The notes beneath the pieces were generated by a model. It was not told the DNA's origin. It did no database searches and worked only from the letters and a program-made list of their open reading frames with translations. Below are positions 18,351 through 30,067 of a stretch of DNA of 64,000 nt, piece by piece. The position numbers and the translations under genes were made by a program. The DNA is from Alsobacter ponti (lineage in GTDB: Bacteria; Pseudomonadota; Alphaproteobacteria; Rhizobiales; Beijerinckiaceae): positions 226,601-290,600 of the forward strand of contig NZ_JANCLU010000004.1 of the NCBI RefSeq assembly GCF_024294805.1, given 5' to 3'. Each line of letters begins with the position of its first letter. The first letter of the stretch is position 1.

Positions 18351-18515
18351 GTCATGTCCGGGGCCGTGGAGCGCCGCTCGCCCGCGCGCGCCGGCGACCG
18401 CCTTCGTCCCCGCCGCGAGCCACGCGCCTTCCCGCCGTGGCCGGACGGGTGGCCGGCCGGCCAAAATGCGACATAATCGGTTGCACTGTGGGCGTGTCGG
18501 CGCGTGGGAGGTGAC

Positions 18516-20387
18516 ATGAGGTGGAGCGCGAAGGGGCCGCGGGCCCTCGTCGTGGCGGCGGTGGCGCTGGCGGCCTTGTGGGTCGCCGCTCCGGCGGCGC
18601 GGGCCGCGGACCCGGAATGGCGCATCGGCCTGTCGCTGATGGGCGCGCCCAAGTACCAGGACGGCTTCACCCACTTTGACTATGTGCGCCCCGACGCTCC
18701 CAAGGGCGGAACGGTGCGCCTCGGCCGCCAGGGCGCGTTCGACAATTTCAACCTGGTCGTGGCCGGGGTGAAGGGGCAGATCGAGGGCGGCGTCGGGCTC
18801 GTCTACGAACAGCTGACGGAACAGGCGCTCGACGAGGTGTCGACCGCCTACGGGCTCCTCGCCGAGGCGATGCGCCATCCCGACGACTTCTCCTCCGTCA
18901 CCTATCGCCTGCGCGCCGAGGCGCGATGGCAGGACGGCAAGCCGGTGACGCCGGAGGACGTGATCTTCTCCTTCGACGCCTTCAAGGCCAACAGCCCGCA
19001 ATACGCCTTCTACTGGCAGCACGTGGTGAAGGCCGAGAAGACCGGCGAGCGCGAGGTGACGTTCCGGTTCGACCAGCCGGGCAACCGCGAGCTGCCGCAG
19101 ATCGTCGGCCAGCTCACCGTGCTGCCGAAGCACTGGTGGGAGGGAACCGGGCCGGACGGCCGCAAGCGCGACATCACGCAGACGACGCTGGAGCCGCCGC
19201 TGGGCTCCGGCCCCTACCGCCTCAAGGCCTTCGACGCCCAGCGAAACGCGGTCTACGAGCGCGTGAAGGACTATTGGGGCGAGAAGCTGCCGGTTCGCGT
19301 CGGCACCAACAATTTCGACGAGATCCGCTTCGAGTACTACCGCGACTCCACCGTGCTGTTCGAGGCGCTGAAGGGCGACCAGTACGATTTCCGCATCGAG
19401 AACAGCGCCAAGAACTGGGCCACCGGCTACGACTTCCCCGCCGCCAAGGACGGCCGCGTGCTGCGCGAGGAGTTCGCCGAGCGGGCGTCGGGGCGCATGC
19501 AGGCCTTCGCCTTCAACCTGCGCCGGCCCAAGTTCCAGGACGCAAGGGTTCGCCGGGCGTTCAACCTGGCCTTCGATTTCGAGGAGCTGAACAAGCAGCT
19601 CTTCTACGGCCAGTACCAGCGCATCAAGAGCTATTTCGAGGGCACGGAACTGGCCTCCTCCGGCCTGCCGGAGGGCAAGGAGCGCGAGATCCTGGAGAGC
19701 GTGCGCGACAAGGTGCCGCCGGAGGTGTTCACCACGCCGCACGCCACGCCGGTCAATGGCGGCCCGCAGGCCGTGCGCGACAATCTGCGCGAGGCGGACC
19801 GCCTGCTCAAGGAGGCCGGCTGGGAGATCAAGGGCGGCAAGCGCGTCAACGCGAAGGGCGAGCAGCTCGCCGCCGAGTTCCTGGCCTACGACCCCACCAC
19901 CGAGCGCTATGTGCTGTTCTACAAACCGGCGCTCGAGAAGCTGGGCATCGGCGTGTCGCTGCGGGTCGTCGATCCCTCGCAATACGAGAACCGGATGCGG
20001 GACTTCGACTTCGACATCACCACCGAGCTGTGGGGCCAGTCGCTGTCGCCCGGCAACGAGCAGCGCGACCTCTGGGGCTCGGCCAGCGCCAACCGGCCGG
20101 GCTCGCGCAACACGCTCGGCGTGCGCGACCCTGGCGTCGACGCGCTGATCGACAAGGTGATCTTCGCCCGCGACCGTGAGGAGCTGGTGGCCGCCACCAA
20201 GGCTCTCGACCGTGTGCTGCTGGCGCACGACTACGTGGTGCCGCAGTGGACCTACCCGTTCACCCGCACGGCGCGCTGGAACCGCTTCGGCCGGCCCGAA
20301 ACCATGCCGAAATACGCCGCCCCCGCCTTCCCGACCATCTGGTGGTGGGACGCGGAGCTGGCGAAAAAGACGGGGTCCGGCCGATGA
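18516..20387 (+). CDS. Extracellular solute-binding protein family 5, YejA-like (first copy)
   Basis: A 623-residue periplasmic peptide-binding protein. The signal peptide (residues about 1-31) ends ARAAD. The mature start contains FTHFDYVRPDAPKGGTVRLG, characteristic of the YejA group, and later motifs PLGSGPYRLKAF and NNFDEIRFEYYRD are typical of the family. It delivers oligopeptides or microcin C-like compounds to the YejBEF importer. GGGAGG upstream supports the ATG at 18516. Its stop overlaps the start of a second binding-protein gene (ATGA), so both are made from one transcript. It is related to the next gene but well diverged, implying different ligands. Confidence 0.92.
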   Translation: MRWSAKGPRALVVAAVALAALWVAAPAARAADPEWRIGLSLMGAPKYQDGFTHFDYVRPDAPKGGTVRLGRQGAFDNFNLVVAGVKGQIEGGVGLVYEQLTEQALDEVSTAYGLLAEAMRHPDDFSSVTYRLRAEARWQDGKPVTPEDVIFSFDAFKANSPQYAFYWQHVVKAEKTGEREVTFRFDQPGNRELPQIVGQLTVLPKHWWEGTGPDGRKRDITQTTLEPPLGSGPYRLKAFDAQRNAVYERVKDYWGEKLPVRVGTNNFDEIRFEYYRDSTVLFEALKGDQYDFRIENSAKNWATGYDFPAAKDGRVLREEFAERASGRMQAFAFNLRRPKFQDARVRRAFNLAFDFEELNKQLFYGQYQRIKSYFEGTELASSGLPEGKEREILESVRDKVPPEVFTTPHATPVNGGPQAVRDNLREADRLLKEAGWEIKGGKRVNAKGEQLAAEFLAYDPTTERYVLFYKPALEKLGIGVSLRVVDPSQYENRMRDFDFDITTELWGQSLSPGNEQRDLWGSASANRPGSRNTLGVRDPGVDALIDKVIFARDREELVAATKALDRVLLAHDYVVPQWTYPFTRTARWNRFGRPETMPKYAAPAFPTIWWWDAELAKKTGSGR

Positions 20388-22240
20388 CCGACCGCCGCGA
20401 CGTGCTGCTCGCCGGCGCGGCGGCCCTCGCCGGCCTGGCGCTGCCGCGCGCGGCCCGCGCCCAGGCGGGGGCGGCCGAACGGCACGGCATGTCGACCTTC
20501 GGCGACCTCAACTATGGTCCCGACGCACGGCATTTCGACTACGTGAACCCCGCCGCGCCGAAGGGCGGCGTCGTGTCGCTGCAGATCTCGTCGACCTTCG
20601 GCAACCAGGCCTTCGACACCTTCAACACTCTCAACGTGTACGTGCTCAAGGGCGACGGCGCCGCCGGCATGAACATGACGTTCGACAGCCTGATGAGCCG
20701 CGCGCTGGACGAGCCCGACGCGCTCTACGGGCTGCTGGCCCGGAGCGTCGCGACATCGGCCGACGGCCTGACCCAGACCTTCCGCCTGCGGCCCGAGGCG
20801 CGGTTCCACGACGGCTCGCGGGTGACGGCGCACGACGCCGCCTTCTCCCTGACCGTGCTCAAGGAGAAGGGCCACCCGCTGATCTCGCAGACCATCCGCA
20901 TGATGGCGGCCGCGGAGGCGCTCGACGACGCCACCCTGGTGGTGCGCTACGACAAGGGCCGCTCGCGCGACCTGCCGCTCACCGTCGCACAGCTGCCGAT
21001 CTTCTCGAAGGCGTACTACGCAAGCCGCCCGTTCGAGGAGGCGACGCTGGAGGCGCCGCTGGGCTCCGGGCCGTACAAGGCGGCGCGGTTCGAGCAGGGG
21101 CGGTTCATCGAGTTCGCCCGCGTGCCCGACTACTGGGGCCGCGACCTCGCCGTGAATGTCGGCCAGAACAATTTCGACCGCGTCCGTTTCGAGTACTACC
21201 GCGACCGCCAGGTGGCGCTGGAAGGCTTCAAGGCGGGTACGATCACCTTCCGCGAGGAGTTCACCTCGCGCGACTGGGCGAGCGCCTACGACATCCCGGC
21301 GGTGCGCGAGGGCCGCGTCAAGCGGGAGACGATCCCCGACGAAACGCCCTCGGGCGCGCAGGGCTGGTACTTCAACCTGCGCCGCGACGCCTTCAAGGAC
21401 CGCCGCGTGCGCGACGCCCTCGGCCAGCTGTTCGACTTCGAGTGGACCAACGCCAACATCATGTTCGGCGCCTACCGGCGAACCGCCTCGTGGTTCGAGA
21501 ACTCGCCGATGAAGGCCGAAGGGCCGCCCTCGCCGGAGGAACTGGCGCTGCTCGCGCCGTTCCGGGGGCGGGTGCCCGACGAGGTGTTCGGCCCGCCCTT
21601 CACGCCGCCGGTGACGGACGGAACCGGGCAGGACCGCAACCTGCTGCGTCGCGCCGACGCGCTGCTGCGCGAGGCCGGGTGCCGGCGCGAGGGCGCCACG
21701 CTGCGCCTTCCCGGCGGGCAGGCCTTCGAGGTGGAGTTCCTCGACTTCTCCGGCTCGCTGCAGCCGCACACCGCCTCGCTCATCAAGAACATGAAGCTGC
21801 TCGGCATCGAGGCGCGCTACCGCATCGTCGACGCGGCCCAGTACCAGCGCCGGGTCGACGCGTTCGACTTCGACATCATCACCCGGCGCACCAGCATGGG
21901 CGTCACGCCCGGCGAGGGCCTGCCGCTGATGTTCGGCTCGCGCGCCGCCGCCATCCAGGGGTCGAGCAACATCGCCGGCATCGCCGACCCGGCGGTCGAC
22001 GCCATGATCGCCGCCGCGCTCGCCGCCGACACGCGGGACGAGCTGACCACCGCCTGCCGCGCGCTCGACCGCGTGTTGCGCGCCGGCCGCTACTGGATCC
22101 CGATGTGGTACAAGCCCGAGCACTGGCTGGCCTACTGGGACATGTTCGGCCGCCCGGACACGAAGCCGAAATATGACCGCGGCGCACCCGGCACGTGGTG
22201 GTATGACGAGGCGAAGGCGAAGCGAATCGGCAAGGCCTGA
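20384..22240 (+). CDS. Extracellular solute-binding protein family 5, YejA-like (second copy)
   Basis: A 618-residue paralogue of the preceding binding protein, overlapping it by four bases. The N-terminus MTDRRDVLLAGAAALAGLAL followed by ARAQA looks like a twin-arginine (Tat) signal, unlike the Sec-type signal of the first copy. The mature part contains RHFDYVNPAAPKGGVVSLQ, PLGSGPYKAARF and NNFDRVRFEYYRD, matching the first copy motif by motif. It is a substrate-capturing subunit for the YejBEF transporter. Duplicated yejA genes are known in Hyphomicrobiales. The ligand difference is not readable from sequence. Confidence 0.92.
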   Translation: MTDRRDVLLAGAAALAGLALPRAARAQAGAAERHGMSTFGDLNYGPDARHFDYVNPAAPKGGVVSLQISSTFGNQAFDTFNTLNVYVLKGDGAAGMNMTFDSLMSRALDEPDALYGLLARSVATSADGLTQTFRLRPEARFHDGSRVTAHDAAFSLTVLKEKGHPLISQTIRMMAAAEALDDATLVVRYDKGRSRDLPLTVAQLPIFSKAYYASRPFEEATLEAPLGSGPYKAARFEQGRFIEFARVPDYWGRDLAVNVGQNNFDRVRFEYYRDRQVALEGFKAGTITFREEFTSRDWASAYDIPAVREGRVKRETIPDETPSGAQGWYFNLRRDAFKDRRVRDALGQLFDFEWTNANIMFGAYRRTASWFENSPMKAEGPPSPEELALLAPFRGRVPDEVFGPPFTPPVTDGTGQDRNLLRRADALLREAGCRREGATLRLPGGQAFEVEFLDFSGSLQPHTASLIKNMKLLGIEARYRIVDAAQYQRRVDAFDFDIITRRTSMGVTPGEGLPLMFGSRAAAIQGSSNIAGIADPAVDAMIAAALAADTRDELTTACRALDRVLRAGRYWIPMWYKPEHWLAYWDMFGRPDTKPKYDRGAPGTWWYDEAKAKRIGKA

Positions 22241-22267
22241 GACGAGCAGGGGAGAGCAGTCCGCTTC

Positions 22268-23383
22268 ATGTTCGCTTACGTCGCCCGCCGCGCGCTGCTG
22301 ATGATCCCGACGCTGTTCGGGATCATGCTGATCTCCTTCCTCATCGTGCAGTTCGCGCCGGGCGGCCCGGTGGAGCGCGTGCTGGCGCAGTTGCAGGGCA
22401 ACGACACGTCGGCCACCTCGCGCATCGCGGGGGGCGGCGGCGGGGATTTCGCCGGCGGCCAGCAGCAGCCGGGCGGCGGGGCGGCGGAAACCACCTCGAA
22501 ATATCGCGGCGCGCAGGGGCTCGACCCCGCCTTCATCAAGCAGCTCGAGGCGCAGTTCGGCTTCGACAAGCCGCCGATCGAACGCTTCGGCCTGATGCTG
22601 TGGAATTACGCGCGGTTCGATTTCGGCAAGAGCTATTTCCGCGACGTGCCGGTGCTGCAGCTCATCAAGGAGAAACTGCCCGTCTCCATCTCGCTCGGCC
22701 TGTGGATGACGCTGCTGTCCTACGCCATCTCGATCCCGCTCGGCATCCGCAAGGCGGTGAAGGACGGGTCGACCTTCGACACCTGGACCTCGGCGGTGGT
22801 CATCGTCGGCTACGCCATCCCCGGCTTCCTGTTCGCCATCCTGCTGATCGTGCTGCTAGGCGAAGGCTCGTCCTTCCTGCCGATCTTTCCGCTGCGCGGC
22901 CTGACCTCGGAGAATTTCTGGCAGCTGCCCTGGTACGCCAAGGCGGCCGACTACCTCCGGCACATCTTCCTGCCCATCCTCGCCATGGCGCTCGGGGCGT
23001 TCGCCACGTCGACCCTGCTGACCAAGAACTCGTTTCTCGACGAAATCCGCAAGCAATACGTGCTGACGGCGCGGATGAAGGGCCTGAGCGAGCGGCAGGT
23101 GCTGTACGGCCACGTCTTCCGCAACGCCATGCTGATCGTCATCGCCGGCTTTCCGGGCGCGTTCATCAGCGCCTTCTTCACCGGCTCGCTGTTGATCGAG
23201 ACGGTGTTCTCGCTGGACGGGCTGGGCCTGCTGTCCTTCGAGTCCATCGTCAACCGCGACTACGCCGTCGTGTTCGCCAACCTCTACATCTTCTCGCTGC
23301 TCGGCCTGGTGGTGAACCTGCTCTCCGATCTCACCTATACGTGGATCGACCCGCGCATCGACTTCGAGACGCGGGAGGTGTGA
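22268..23383 (+). CDS. yejB: Microcin C/oligopeptide ABC transporter permease YejB
   Basis: A 371-residue inner-membrane permease with about six helices. It begins [20 protein letters not shown], the start of DppB/YejB permeases. It has the long YejB-type periplasmic loop after helix 1 (residues about 40-100, here with a Gly/Gln-rich insert [20 protein letters not shown]) and the EAA-type cytoplasmic loop near the conserved [20 protein letters not shown]. It pairs with YejE to form the membrane channel. It starts 27 bases after the second binding-protein gene. Confidence 0.94.
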   Translation: MFAYVARRALLMIPTLFGIMLISFLIVQFAPGGPVERVLAQLQGNDTSATSRIAGGGGGDFAGGQQQPGGGAAETTSKYRGAQGLDPAFIKQLEAQFGFDKPPIERFGLMLWNYARFDFGKSYFRDVPVLQLIKEKLPVSISLGLWMTLLSYAISIPLGIRKAVKDGSTFDTWTSAVVIVGYAIPGFLFAILLIVLLGEGSSFLPIFPLRGLTSENFWQLPWYAKAADYLRHIFLPILAMALGAFATSTLLTKNSFLDEIRKQYVLTARMKGLSERQVLYGHVFRNAMLIVIAGFPGAFISAFFTGSLLIETVFSLDGLGLLSFESIVNRDYAVVFANLYIFSLLGLVVNLLSDLTYTWIDPRIDFETREV

Positions 23384-23385
23384 GC

Positions 23386-24579
23386 GTGACCGAGCTCGCC
23401 GACGCCCGCGCCGCCGCTCCCCTCGCCCCGCCCCGGGGCGAGAAGCTGGCCCCGCCGCTGCCGCGCAAGGGGCTGTTCCGCCTGTCGCCGATCAACGAGC
23501 GCCGCTTCGCCAATTTCCGCGCCAACCGCCGCGGCTACTGGTCGTTCTGGATCTTCTCCATCCTGTTCGTGCTCTGCCTGTTCGCCGAGTTCCTGGCCAA
23601 CGACCGGCCGATCCTCGTCAGCTACAAGGGCGAGCTGCTGGCGCCGGTGTTCGTCGACTATCCCGAGGAGAAGTTCGGCGGCTTCCTGGCGCGGACGGAC
23701 TACCGCGACCCGGTGATCGCCCGCGAGATCGCCGACAACGGCTGGGCGCTGTGGCCGCCGATCCGCTTCGCCTCCAACACGATCAATCTCGACCTTCCCA
23801 CCGCCGCGCCCTCGCCGCCGACCTGGCGGCTGCCCGAGGACGTCTGCAAGCCGATCGCCGAGAAGCGCGGCGCGCCGCCCGCCACCGCCTCCTGCCGCGA
23901 CCTCGAATGGAACTGGCTCGGCACGGACGACGGCGGCCGCGACGTGCTGGCGCGCGTCATCTACGGGTTCCGCATCTCCGTGCTGTTCGGCCTGCTGCTG
24001 GCGGGCGTGTCGTCCGTCATCGGCATCCTGGCCGGGGCCGTGCAGGGCTATTTCGGCGGCCGCATCGACCTGTATTTCCAGCGCATCATCGAGATCTGGT
24101 CGGCGATCCCCTCGCTCTATCTGCTGATGATCCTGTCTAATTTCTTCCAGCCGTCCTTCTTCACCCTGCTCGGCATCCTGCTGCTGTTCTCGTGGGTGGC
24201 GCTGGTTCATGTCGTGCGCGCCGAGTTCCTGCGCGCGCGCAATTTCGACTATGTGCGGGCGGCGCGCGCCCTGGGCCTTTCGGACGCGACCATCATGGTC
24301 AAGCACGTGCTGCCCAACGCCATGGTCGCGACGATGACGTTCCTGCCGTTCATCCTGAACGGCTCGATCACGACCCTCACCTCGCTCGACTTTCTCGGCT
24401 TCGGCCTGCCGCCCGGCTCGCCCTCGCTCGGCGAGCTGCTGCTGCAGGGCAAGAGCAACATCTCCGCGCCGTGGCTGGGCCTGACCGGCTTCACGGTGAT
24501 CGCGGTGATGCTGTCGCTGCTCATCTTCATCGGCGAGGCGGTCCGCGACGCCTTCGACCCGCGCAAGACGTTCGGCTGA
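23386..24579 (+). CDS. yejE: Microcin C/oligopeptide ABC transporter permease YejE
   Basis: A 397-residue permease, partner of YejB. Typical YejE features are the N-terminal INERRFANFRANRRGYWSFW, a long loop with LEWNWLGTDDGGRDVLARVI, and the EAA loop VRAARALGLSDATIMVKHVL near residue 290. About six helices are visible. The GTG at 23386 is preferred over the GTG at 23380 because GGAGG lies seven bases ahead of the former but only one base ahead of the latter. It begins two bases after the yejB stop. Confidence 0.94.
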   Translation: MTELADARAAAPLAPPRGEKLAPPLPRKGLFRLSPINERRFANFRANRRGYWSFWIFSILFVLCLFAEFLANDRPILVSYKGELLAPVFVDYPEEKFGGFLARTDYRDPVIAREIADNGWALWPPIRFASNTINLDLPTAAPSPPTWRLPEDVCKPIAEKRGAPPATASCRDLEWNWLGTDDGGRDVLARVIYGFRISVLFGLLLAGVSSVIGILAGAVQGYFGGRIDLYFQRIIEIWSAIPSLYLLMILSNFFQPSFFTLLGILLLFSWVALVHVVRAEFLRARNFDYVRAARALGLSDATIMVKHVLPNAMVATMTFLPFILNGSITTLTSLDFLGFGLPPGSPSLGELLLQGKSNISAPWLGLTGFTVIAVMLSLLIFIGEAVRDAFDPRKTFG

Positions 24580-24595
24580 GGGGGCTGCCCGCCGC

Positions 24596-26224
<1,629 letters not shown>

Positions 26225-26226
26225 GC

Positions 26227-27456
26227 ATGGGACGCGCCTTCCTCATCGTGCTGGACTCGGTCGGCTGCGGCGCGGCGGAGGATGCCGCCGCCTACGGCGA
26301 CGAGGGCGCCAACACGCTTCTGCACATCGCGCAGGGCTGCGCGGACGGGCGCGGCGACCGCCCGGGCCTGCGCGCCGGCCCGCTTCGCCTGCCCGTCATG
26401 GGCGGGCTCGGCCTGTCGCTCGCCGTCGCCGCCTCGTGCGGCGAGGCGATGCCCGGCCTGCCGAGCCCGGACCGGGCGCGCGGCATGTGGGGCTACGGCG
26501 TCGAGACCTCGTCCGGCAAGGACACGCCTTCGGGACACTGGGAGATCGCCGGCGCGCCGGTCGCCTCCGGGTGGGGCTACTTCCCGGACACGCGGCCGAG
26601 CTTCCCGCCCGACCTGACGGCGGCGCTGATCGCCGAGGCCGGGCTGCCCGGAATCCTTGGGGACCGCCACGCCTCCGGCACCGCCATTCTCGACGAGCTG
26701 GGTGAGGAGCACATCCGCACCGGCAAGCCGATCTGCTACAGCTCGGTCGACAGCGTGCTGCAGATCGCCGCGCACGAGGAGAGCTTCGGCCTGGAGCGGC
26801 TTTACGACGTCTGCCGCGTGGCGCGCCGCCTGTGCGACCGCCTGCGCATCGGCCGAGTCATCGCGCGGCCCTTCCTCGGAGACGCGGCGTCGGGCTTCGT
26901 GCGCACGCCGCGCCGCAAGGACTTCGCAATGCCGCCGCCGGAGGGCAACGTGCTCGACCGCGCCGCCTCCGCCGGCCGCGACGTCGTGACCCTGGGCAAG
27001 ATCGGCGACATCTTCGCCCACCGCTCCACGGGCCGCGAGGTCAAGGCTCCCGGCAACATGGCGCTGTTCGACGCGCTGCTCGCCGAGACGGCGAGCCTGC
27101 GCGACGGCGGCTTCCTGTTCGCCAATTTCGTCGATTTTGACACCGAGTTCGGCCACCGCCGCGACGTGCCGGGCTACGCCGCCGCGCTGGAGGCGTTCGA
27201 CGCGCGGCTGCCGGCCTTTGTCGCCGCCCTGCGCCCCGGCGACATCGCCATCGTCACCGCCGACCACGGCAACGACCCCACCTTCCGCGGCACCGACCAC
27301 ACGCGCGAGCACACGCCCATCCTGGCCTTCGGCCCCGGGCTGCCGGGGGGATCCATTGGCCGGCGCGAGACGCTGGCGGACATCGCCGAGACGGTGGCCG
27401 CGCATCTCGCCCTGCCGTCCTCGGGGCCGGGACGGAGCTGGCTCGCCGGGCGTTAG
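26227..27456 (+). CDS. deoB: Phosphopentomutase
   Basis: A 409-residue cytosolic metalloenzyme of the alkaline phosphatase superfamily that interconverts ribose 1-phosphate and ribose 5-phosphate in nucleoside salvage. Motifs: [16 protein letters not shown] at the N-terminus (metal Asp), [11 protein letters not shown] with the phosphorylated Thr, [14 protein letters not shown], and [19 protein letters not shown] with metal-binding Asp/His residues. The ATG at 26227 gives the usual DeoB length; a GTG six bases upstream overlaps the yejF stop. With upp 107 bases downstream it forms a nucleobase/nucleoside salvage pair. Confidence 0.96.
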   Translation: MGRAFLIVLDSVGCGAAEDAAAYGDEGANTLLHIAQGCADGRGDRPGLRAGPLRLPVMGGLGLSLAVAASCGEAMPGLPSPDRARGMWGYGVETSSGKDTPSGHWEIAGAPVASGWGYFPDTRPSFPPDLTAALIAEAGLPGILGDRHASGTAILDELGEEHIRTGKPICYSSVDSVLQIAAHEESFGLERLYDVCRVARRLCDRLRIGRVIARPFLGDAASGFVRTPRRKDFAMPPPEGNVLDRAASAGRDVVTLGKIGDIFAHRSTGREVKAPGNMALFDALLAETASLRDGGFLFANFVDFDTEFGHRRDVPGYAAALEAFDARLPAFVAALRPGDIAIVTADHGNDPTFRGTDHTREHTPILAFGPGLPGGSIGRRETLADIAETVAAHLALPSSGPGRSWLAGR

Positions 27457-27563
27457 AAGCCGCGCCGGCCCAAAAACGCGTGGATGGCCCCGGCGGGGCG
27501 CTGCCCTCGCGTCGGCGACGGCGCTAGAGTGGCGCACGTCCAGCGTCTGTCGAGGAGCGTTCC

Positions 27564-28193
27564 ATGGAAGCCGTCACCGTCGTCGCCCACCCGCTCGTGC
27601 AGCACAAGCTGACGCTGATGCGGGACAAGAAGCGCTCGACCAAGGGGTTCCGGCAGCTCCTGAACGAGATCGGCATGCTGCTCGCCTACGAGGTGACGCG
27701 CGACCTGCCGCTCGAACTGGTCGAGACGGAAACTCCCCTGACCACGATGATGGCGCCGACCATCGCCGGAAAGAAGCTGGTCTTCGCGCCGATCCTGCGC
27801 GCCGGCGTCGGCATGCTGGACGGCATGCTCTCGCTGGTGCCCTCCGCGCGCGTGGCCCATATCGGCCTCTACCGCGACCCCGAGACGCTGACCGCCGTGG
27901 AGTACTACTTCAAGGCCCCGTCCGACGTGGCGGAGCGGCTGGTCGTGGTCATCGACCCGATGCTCGCCACCGCCAACTCGGCCGTGGCCGCGATCGACCG
28001 GCTCAAGGATCGCGGCGCCAGGGATATCCGCTTCGTCTGCCTGCTGGCCGCGCCGGAAGGCATCCAGCGCCTCACCTCGGCCCACCCCGACGTGCGCATC
28101 TGGACGGCGGCCATCGACACGCACCTCAACGACCACGGCTATATCGTCCCCGGCCTCGGCGACGCCGGCGACCGTATGTACGGCACGCGCTGA
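27564..28193 (+). CDS. upp: Uracil phosphoribosyltransferase
   Basis: A 209-residue enzyme that makes UMP from uracil and PRPP in pyrimidine salvage. Family motifs are [31 protein letters not shown], the PRPP loop [17 protein letters not shown], and the uracil-binding [12 protein letters not shown] near the C-terminus. The length matches the family exactly. GAGGAG five to ten bases upstream supports the ATG at 27564. It lies downstream of deoB. Confidence 0.97.
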   Translation: MEAVTVVAHPLVQHKLTLMRDKKRSTKGFRQLLNEIGMLLAYEVTRDLPLELVETETPLTTMMAPTIAGKKLVFAPILRAGVGMLDGMLSLVPSARVAHIGLYRDPETLTAVEYYFKAPSDVAERLVVVIDPMLATANSAVAAIDRLKDRGARDIRFVCLLAAPEGIQRLTSAHPDVRIWTAAIDTHLNDHGYIVPGLGDAGDRMYGTR

Positions 28194-28199
28194 GCGCGA

Positions 28200-28221
28200 G
28201 GCGCGGACGCCGGTCCGCGCC
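28200..28221. terminator. Hairpin between the convergent upp and ggt genes
   Basis: A perfect nine-base stem (GGCGCGGAC paired with GTCCGCGCC) with a four-base loop lies between the two convergent stops. No T-tract follows on either strand, so it may be a stabilising 3' end or a weak bidirectional terminator rather than a classical one. Confidence 0.4.
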
Positions 28222-28247
28222 GCCCGGCGGCTCCGGCGTTCTCGGCC

Positions 28248-29999
28248 TCAATCGCCGATGGCGACGCCTTCGCGGCGGGAGTCCGCGCCGCCGATGAAGC
28301 CGGTCGGGGTGAGCACGATGGCCTGGATGCCGGACGTCATCTCGATGGCCCGGACCTCGTGGCCCTTGGCCTCGAGCGCCGCCTTCCAGCCCGCCGCCTC
28401 CGTGCCGGCCTCGATCTCGGTCGGGCCGTTGCGGTTGCCGACATTGGGCAGGTCCACGGCCTGCTGCGGGTCCATCTTCCAGTCGAGCAGCGCGACCAGC
28501 GTCTTGGCGACGTAGCCGATGATCTGGCTGCCGCCGGGCGAGCCGGTGACGGCATAGAGCCGGCCGAAGGCGTCGAACACGAGCGTCGGCGACATCGAGC
28601 TGCGCGGGCGCTTGCCGGGCTCGACCCGGTTGGCGACCGGCTTGCCGTCCTCGGTCGGGGCGAAGTTGAAGTCGGTCAGCTCGTTGTTCAGCAGGAAGCC
28701 GCTCTTGGTCATCAGCCGCGCGCCGAAGCCGTCCTCGATGGTGGTCGTCATCGACACGGCGTTGAGCGCGGCGTCGACGATGGCGACGTGGCTGGTGCCG
28801 TGCTCGATGCCGTCCGACGGCGCGAACAGGAAGGCCTTCTTGCGCGGCGGCTCTCCCGCCTTGGCGCGTCCCATCGCCTTGTCGGTGGCGATCAGCTCCG
28901 ACCGGCTCTTGACGTAGTCGGGATCGATCAGCCCGGCGAGCGGCACGTCGACGAAGCCGGGGTCGCCCAGATAGAGCGCGCGGTCGGCGAAAGCGAGCTT
29001 GCCGGCCTCGGCCAGCAGGTGCGTGGCGTCCGGTCCCTGCTTGATGCGCGCCATGTCGAAGCGCTGCAGCATGCCCATGATCTGCTGCACGGCGACCGCC
29101 CCGGAGCTCGGCGGGCCCATGCCGCACAGCGTGAAGACGCGATAGGCGCCGCATACCGCCGGACGCTCGACGGGCTTGTAGCCCGCGAGGTCGGCCAGCG
29201 TCATGTCGCCGGGGTTCGTCTTGTGGCCGGTGACGGTGGCGACGATGTCCTGCGCGATCTCGCCCGTGTAGAAGGCGTCCGCGCCCTTCTCGGCGATGGC
29301 GCGCAGCGTCGCGGCGAAGGCGGGGTTCTTCAGCACCGTCCCCACCGCCTTCGGCTTGCCGTCGGCTTCGTAGAAATAGGCGCGCGCGCGCTCGTCGTTG
29401 CCGGCCAGGAACTTCTCCTGTCCGAGCAGCCCGTTGAGCCGGGGCGACACGGCGAAACCGTTCTCGGCGAGCGCGAGGGCGGGCTGGAACAGCCGCGCCC
29501 AGGGCAGCTTGCCCCATTTGCGGTGGGCAGCTTCCAGCATGCGCAGCGTGCCCGGCACGCCGACCGAGCGGCCGCCCACCACCGCGTCGTAGAACTTCAT
29601 CGGCTTGCCGTCGGGGCCGAGGAAGCGTTCCGGCGTGGCGGCGGCCGGCGCCGTCTCGCGCCCGTCCATCGTGGAGACCGAGCGGTTCGCCTGGTCCCAA
29701 TGGACCATGAACGCGCCGCCGCCGATGCCGGAGCTCTGCGGCTCGACCAGGTTGAGCACCATCTGCACGGCGATGGCGGCGTCGACGGCGCTGCCGCCGT
29801 CGCGCAGGATCTCGCGCCCGGCGGCGGCGGCCAGCGGGTTGGCGGCGGCGACCATGTACGAGCGCGACTCGCCGAGCGCGCGGGCGGAGCGCCCGGTCGC
29901 GGCTTCGGGCGCGGCGGTTTGCTGGGCGAAGGCGGGCCCGCTCCAGGCGAGCGGCGCGGCGAGCAGGGCGGCGAGCGCCAGGCGGGGCAGGGCTGACAT
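28248..29999 (-). CDS. ggt: Gamma-glutamyltransferase, periplasmic
   Basis: A 583-residue secreted N-terminal-nucleophile enzyme that hydrolyses or transfers the gamma-glutamyl group of glutathione in the periplasm. The signal peptide ends AFAQ near residue 26. The proenzyme cleaves itself before the catalytic Thr402 in EHGTSHVAIVD, giving large and small chains. Other family marks are GSAVDAAIAVQMVLNLVEP, SSGIGGGAFM, GPPSSGAVAVQQIM and the PGGSQIIGYV loop. GGAGGA eight bases upstream of the ATG supports the start. It is convergent with upp. Confidence 0.95.
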   Translation of the reverse strand: MSALPRLALAALLAAPLAWSGPAFAQQTAAPEAATGRSARALGESRSYMVAAANPLAAAAGREILRDGGSAVDAAIAVQMVLNLVEPQSSGIGGGAFMVHWDQANRSVSTMDGRETAPAAATPERFLGPDGKPMKFYDAVVGGRSVGVPGTLRMLEAAHRKWGKLPWARLFQPALALAENGFAVSPRLNGLLGQEKFLAGNDERARAYFYEADGKPKAVGTVLKNPAFAATLRAIAEKGADAFYTGEIAQDIVATVTGHKTNPGDMTLADLAGYKPVERPAVCGAYRVFTLCGMGPPSSGAVAVQQIMGMLQRFDMARIKQGPDATHLLAEAGKLAFADRALYLGDPGFVDVPLAGLIDPDYVKSRSELIATDKAMGRAKAGEPPRKKAFLFAPSDGIEHGTSHVAIVDAALNAVSMTTTIEDGFGARLMTKSGFLLNNELTDFNFAPTEDGKPVANRVEPGKRPRSSMSPTLVFDAFGRLYAVTGSPGGSQIIGYVAKTLVALLDWKMDPQQAVDLPNVGNRNGPTEIEAGTEAAGWKAALEAKGHEVRAIEMTSGIQAIVLTPTGFIGGADSRREGVAIGD

Positions 30000-30067
30000 C
30001 GGGAGGCTCCTCCGGTTGTCCGGGAAGCGTAGCGCGGGCTTTGGCCTTGCGCCAAGCCCGCGCAGCG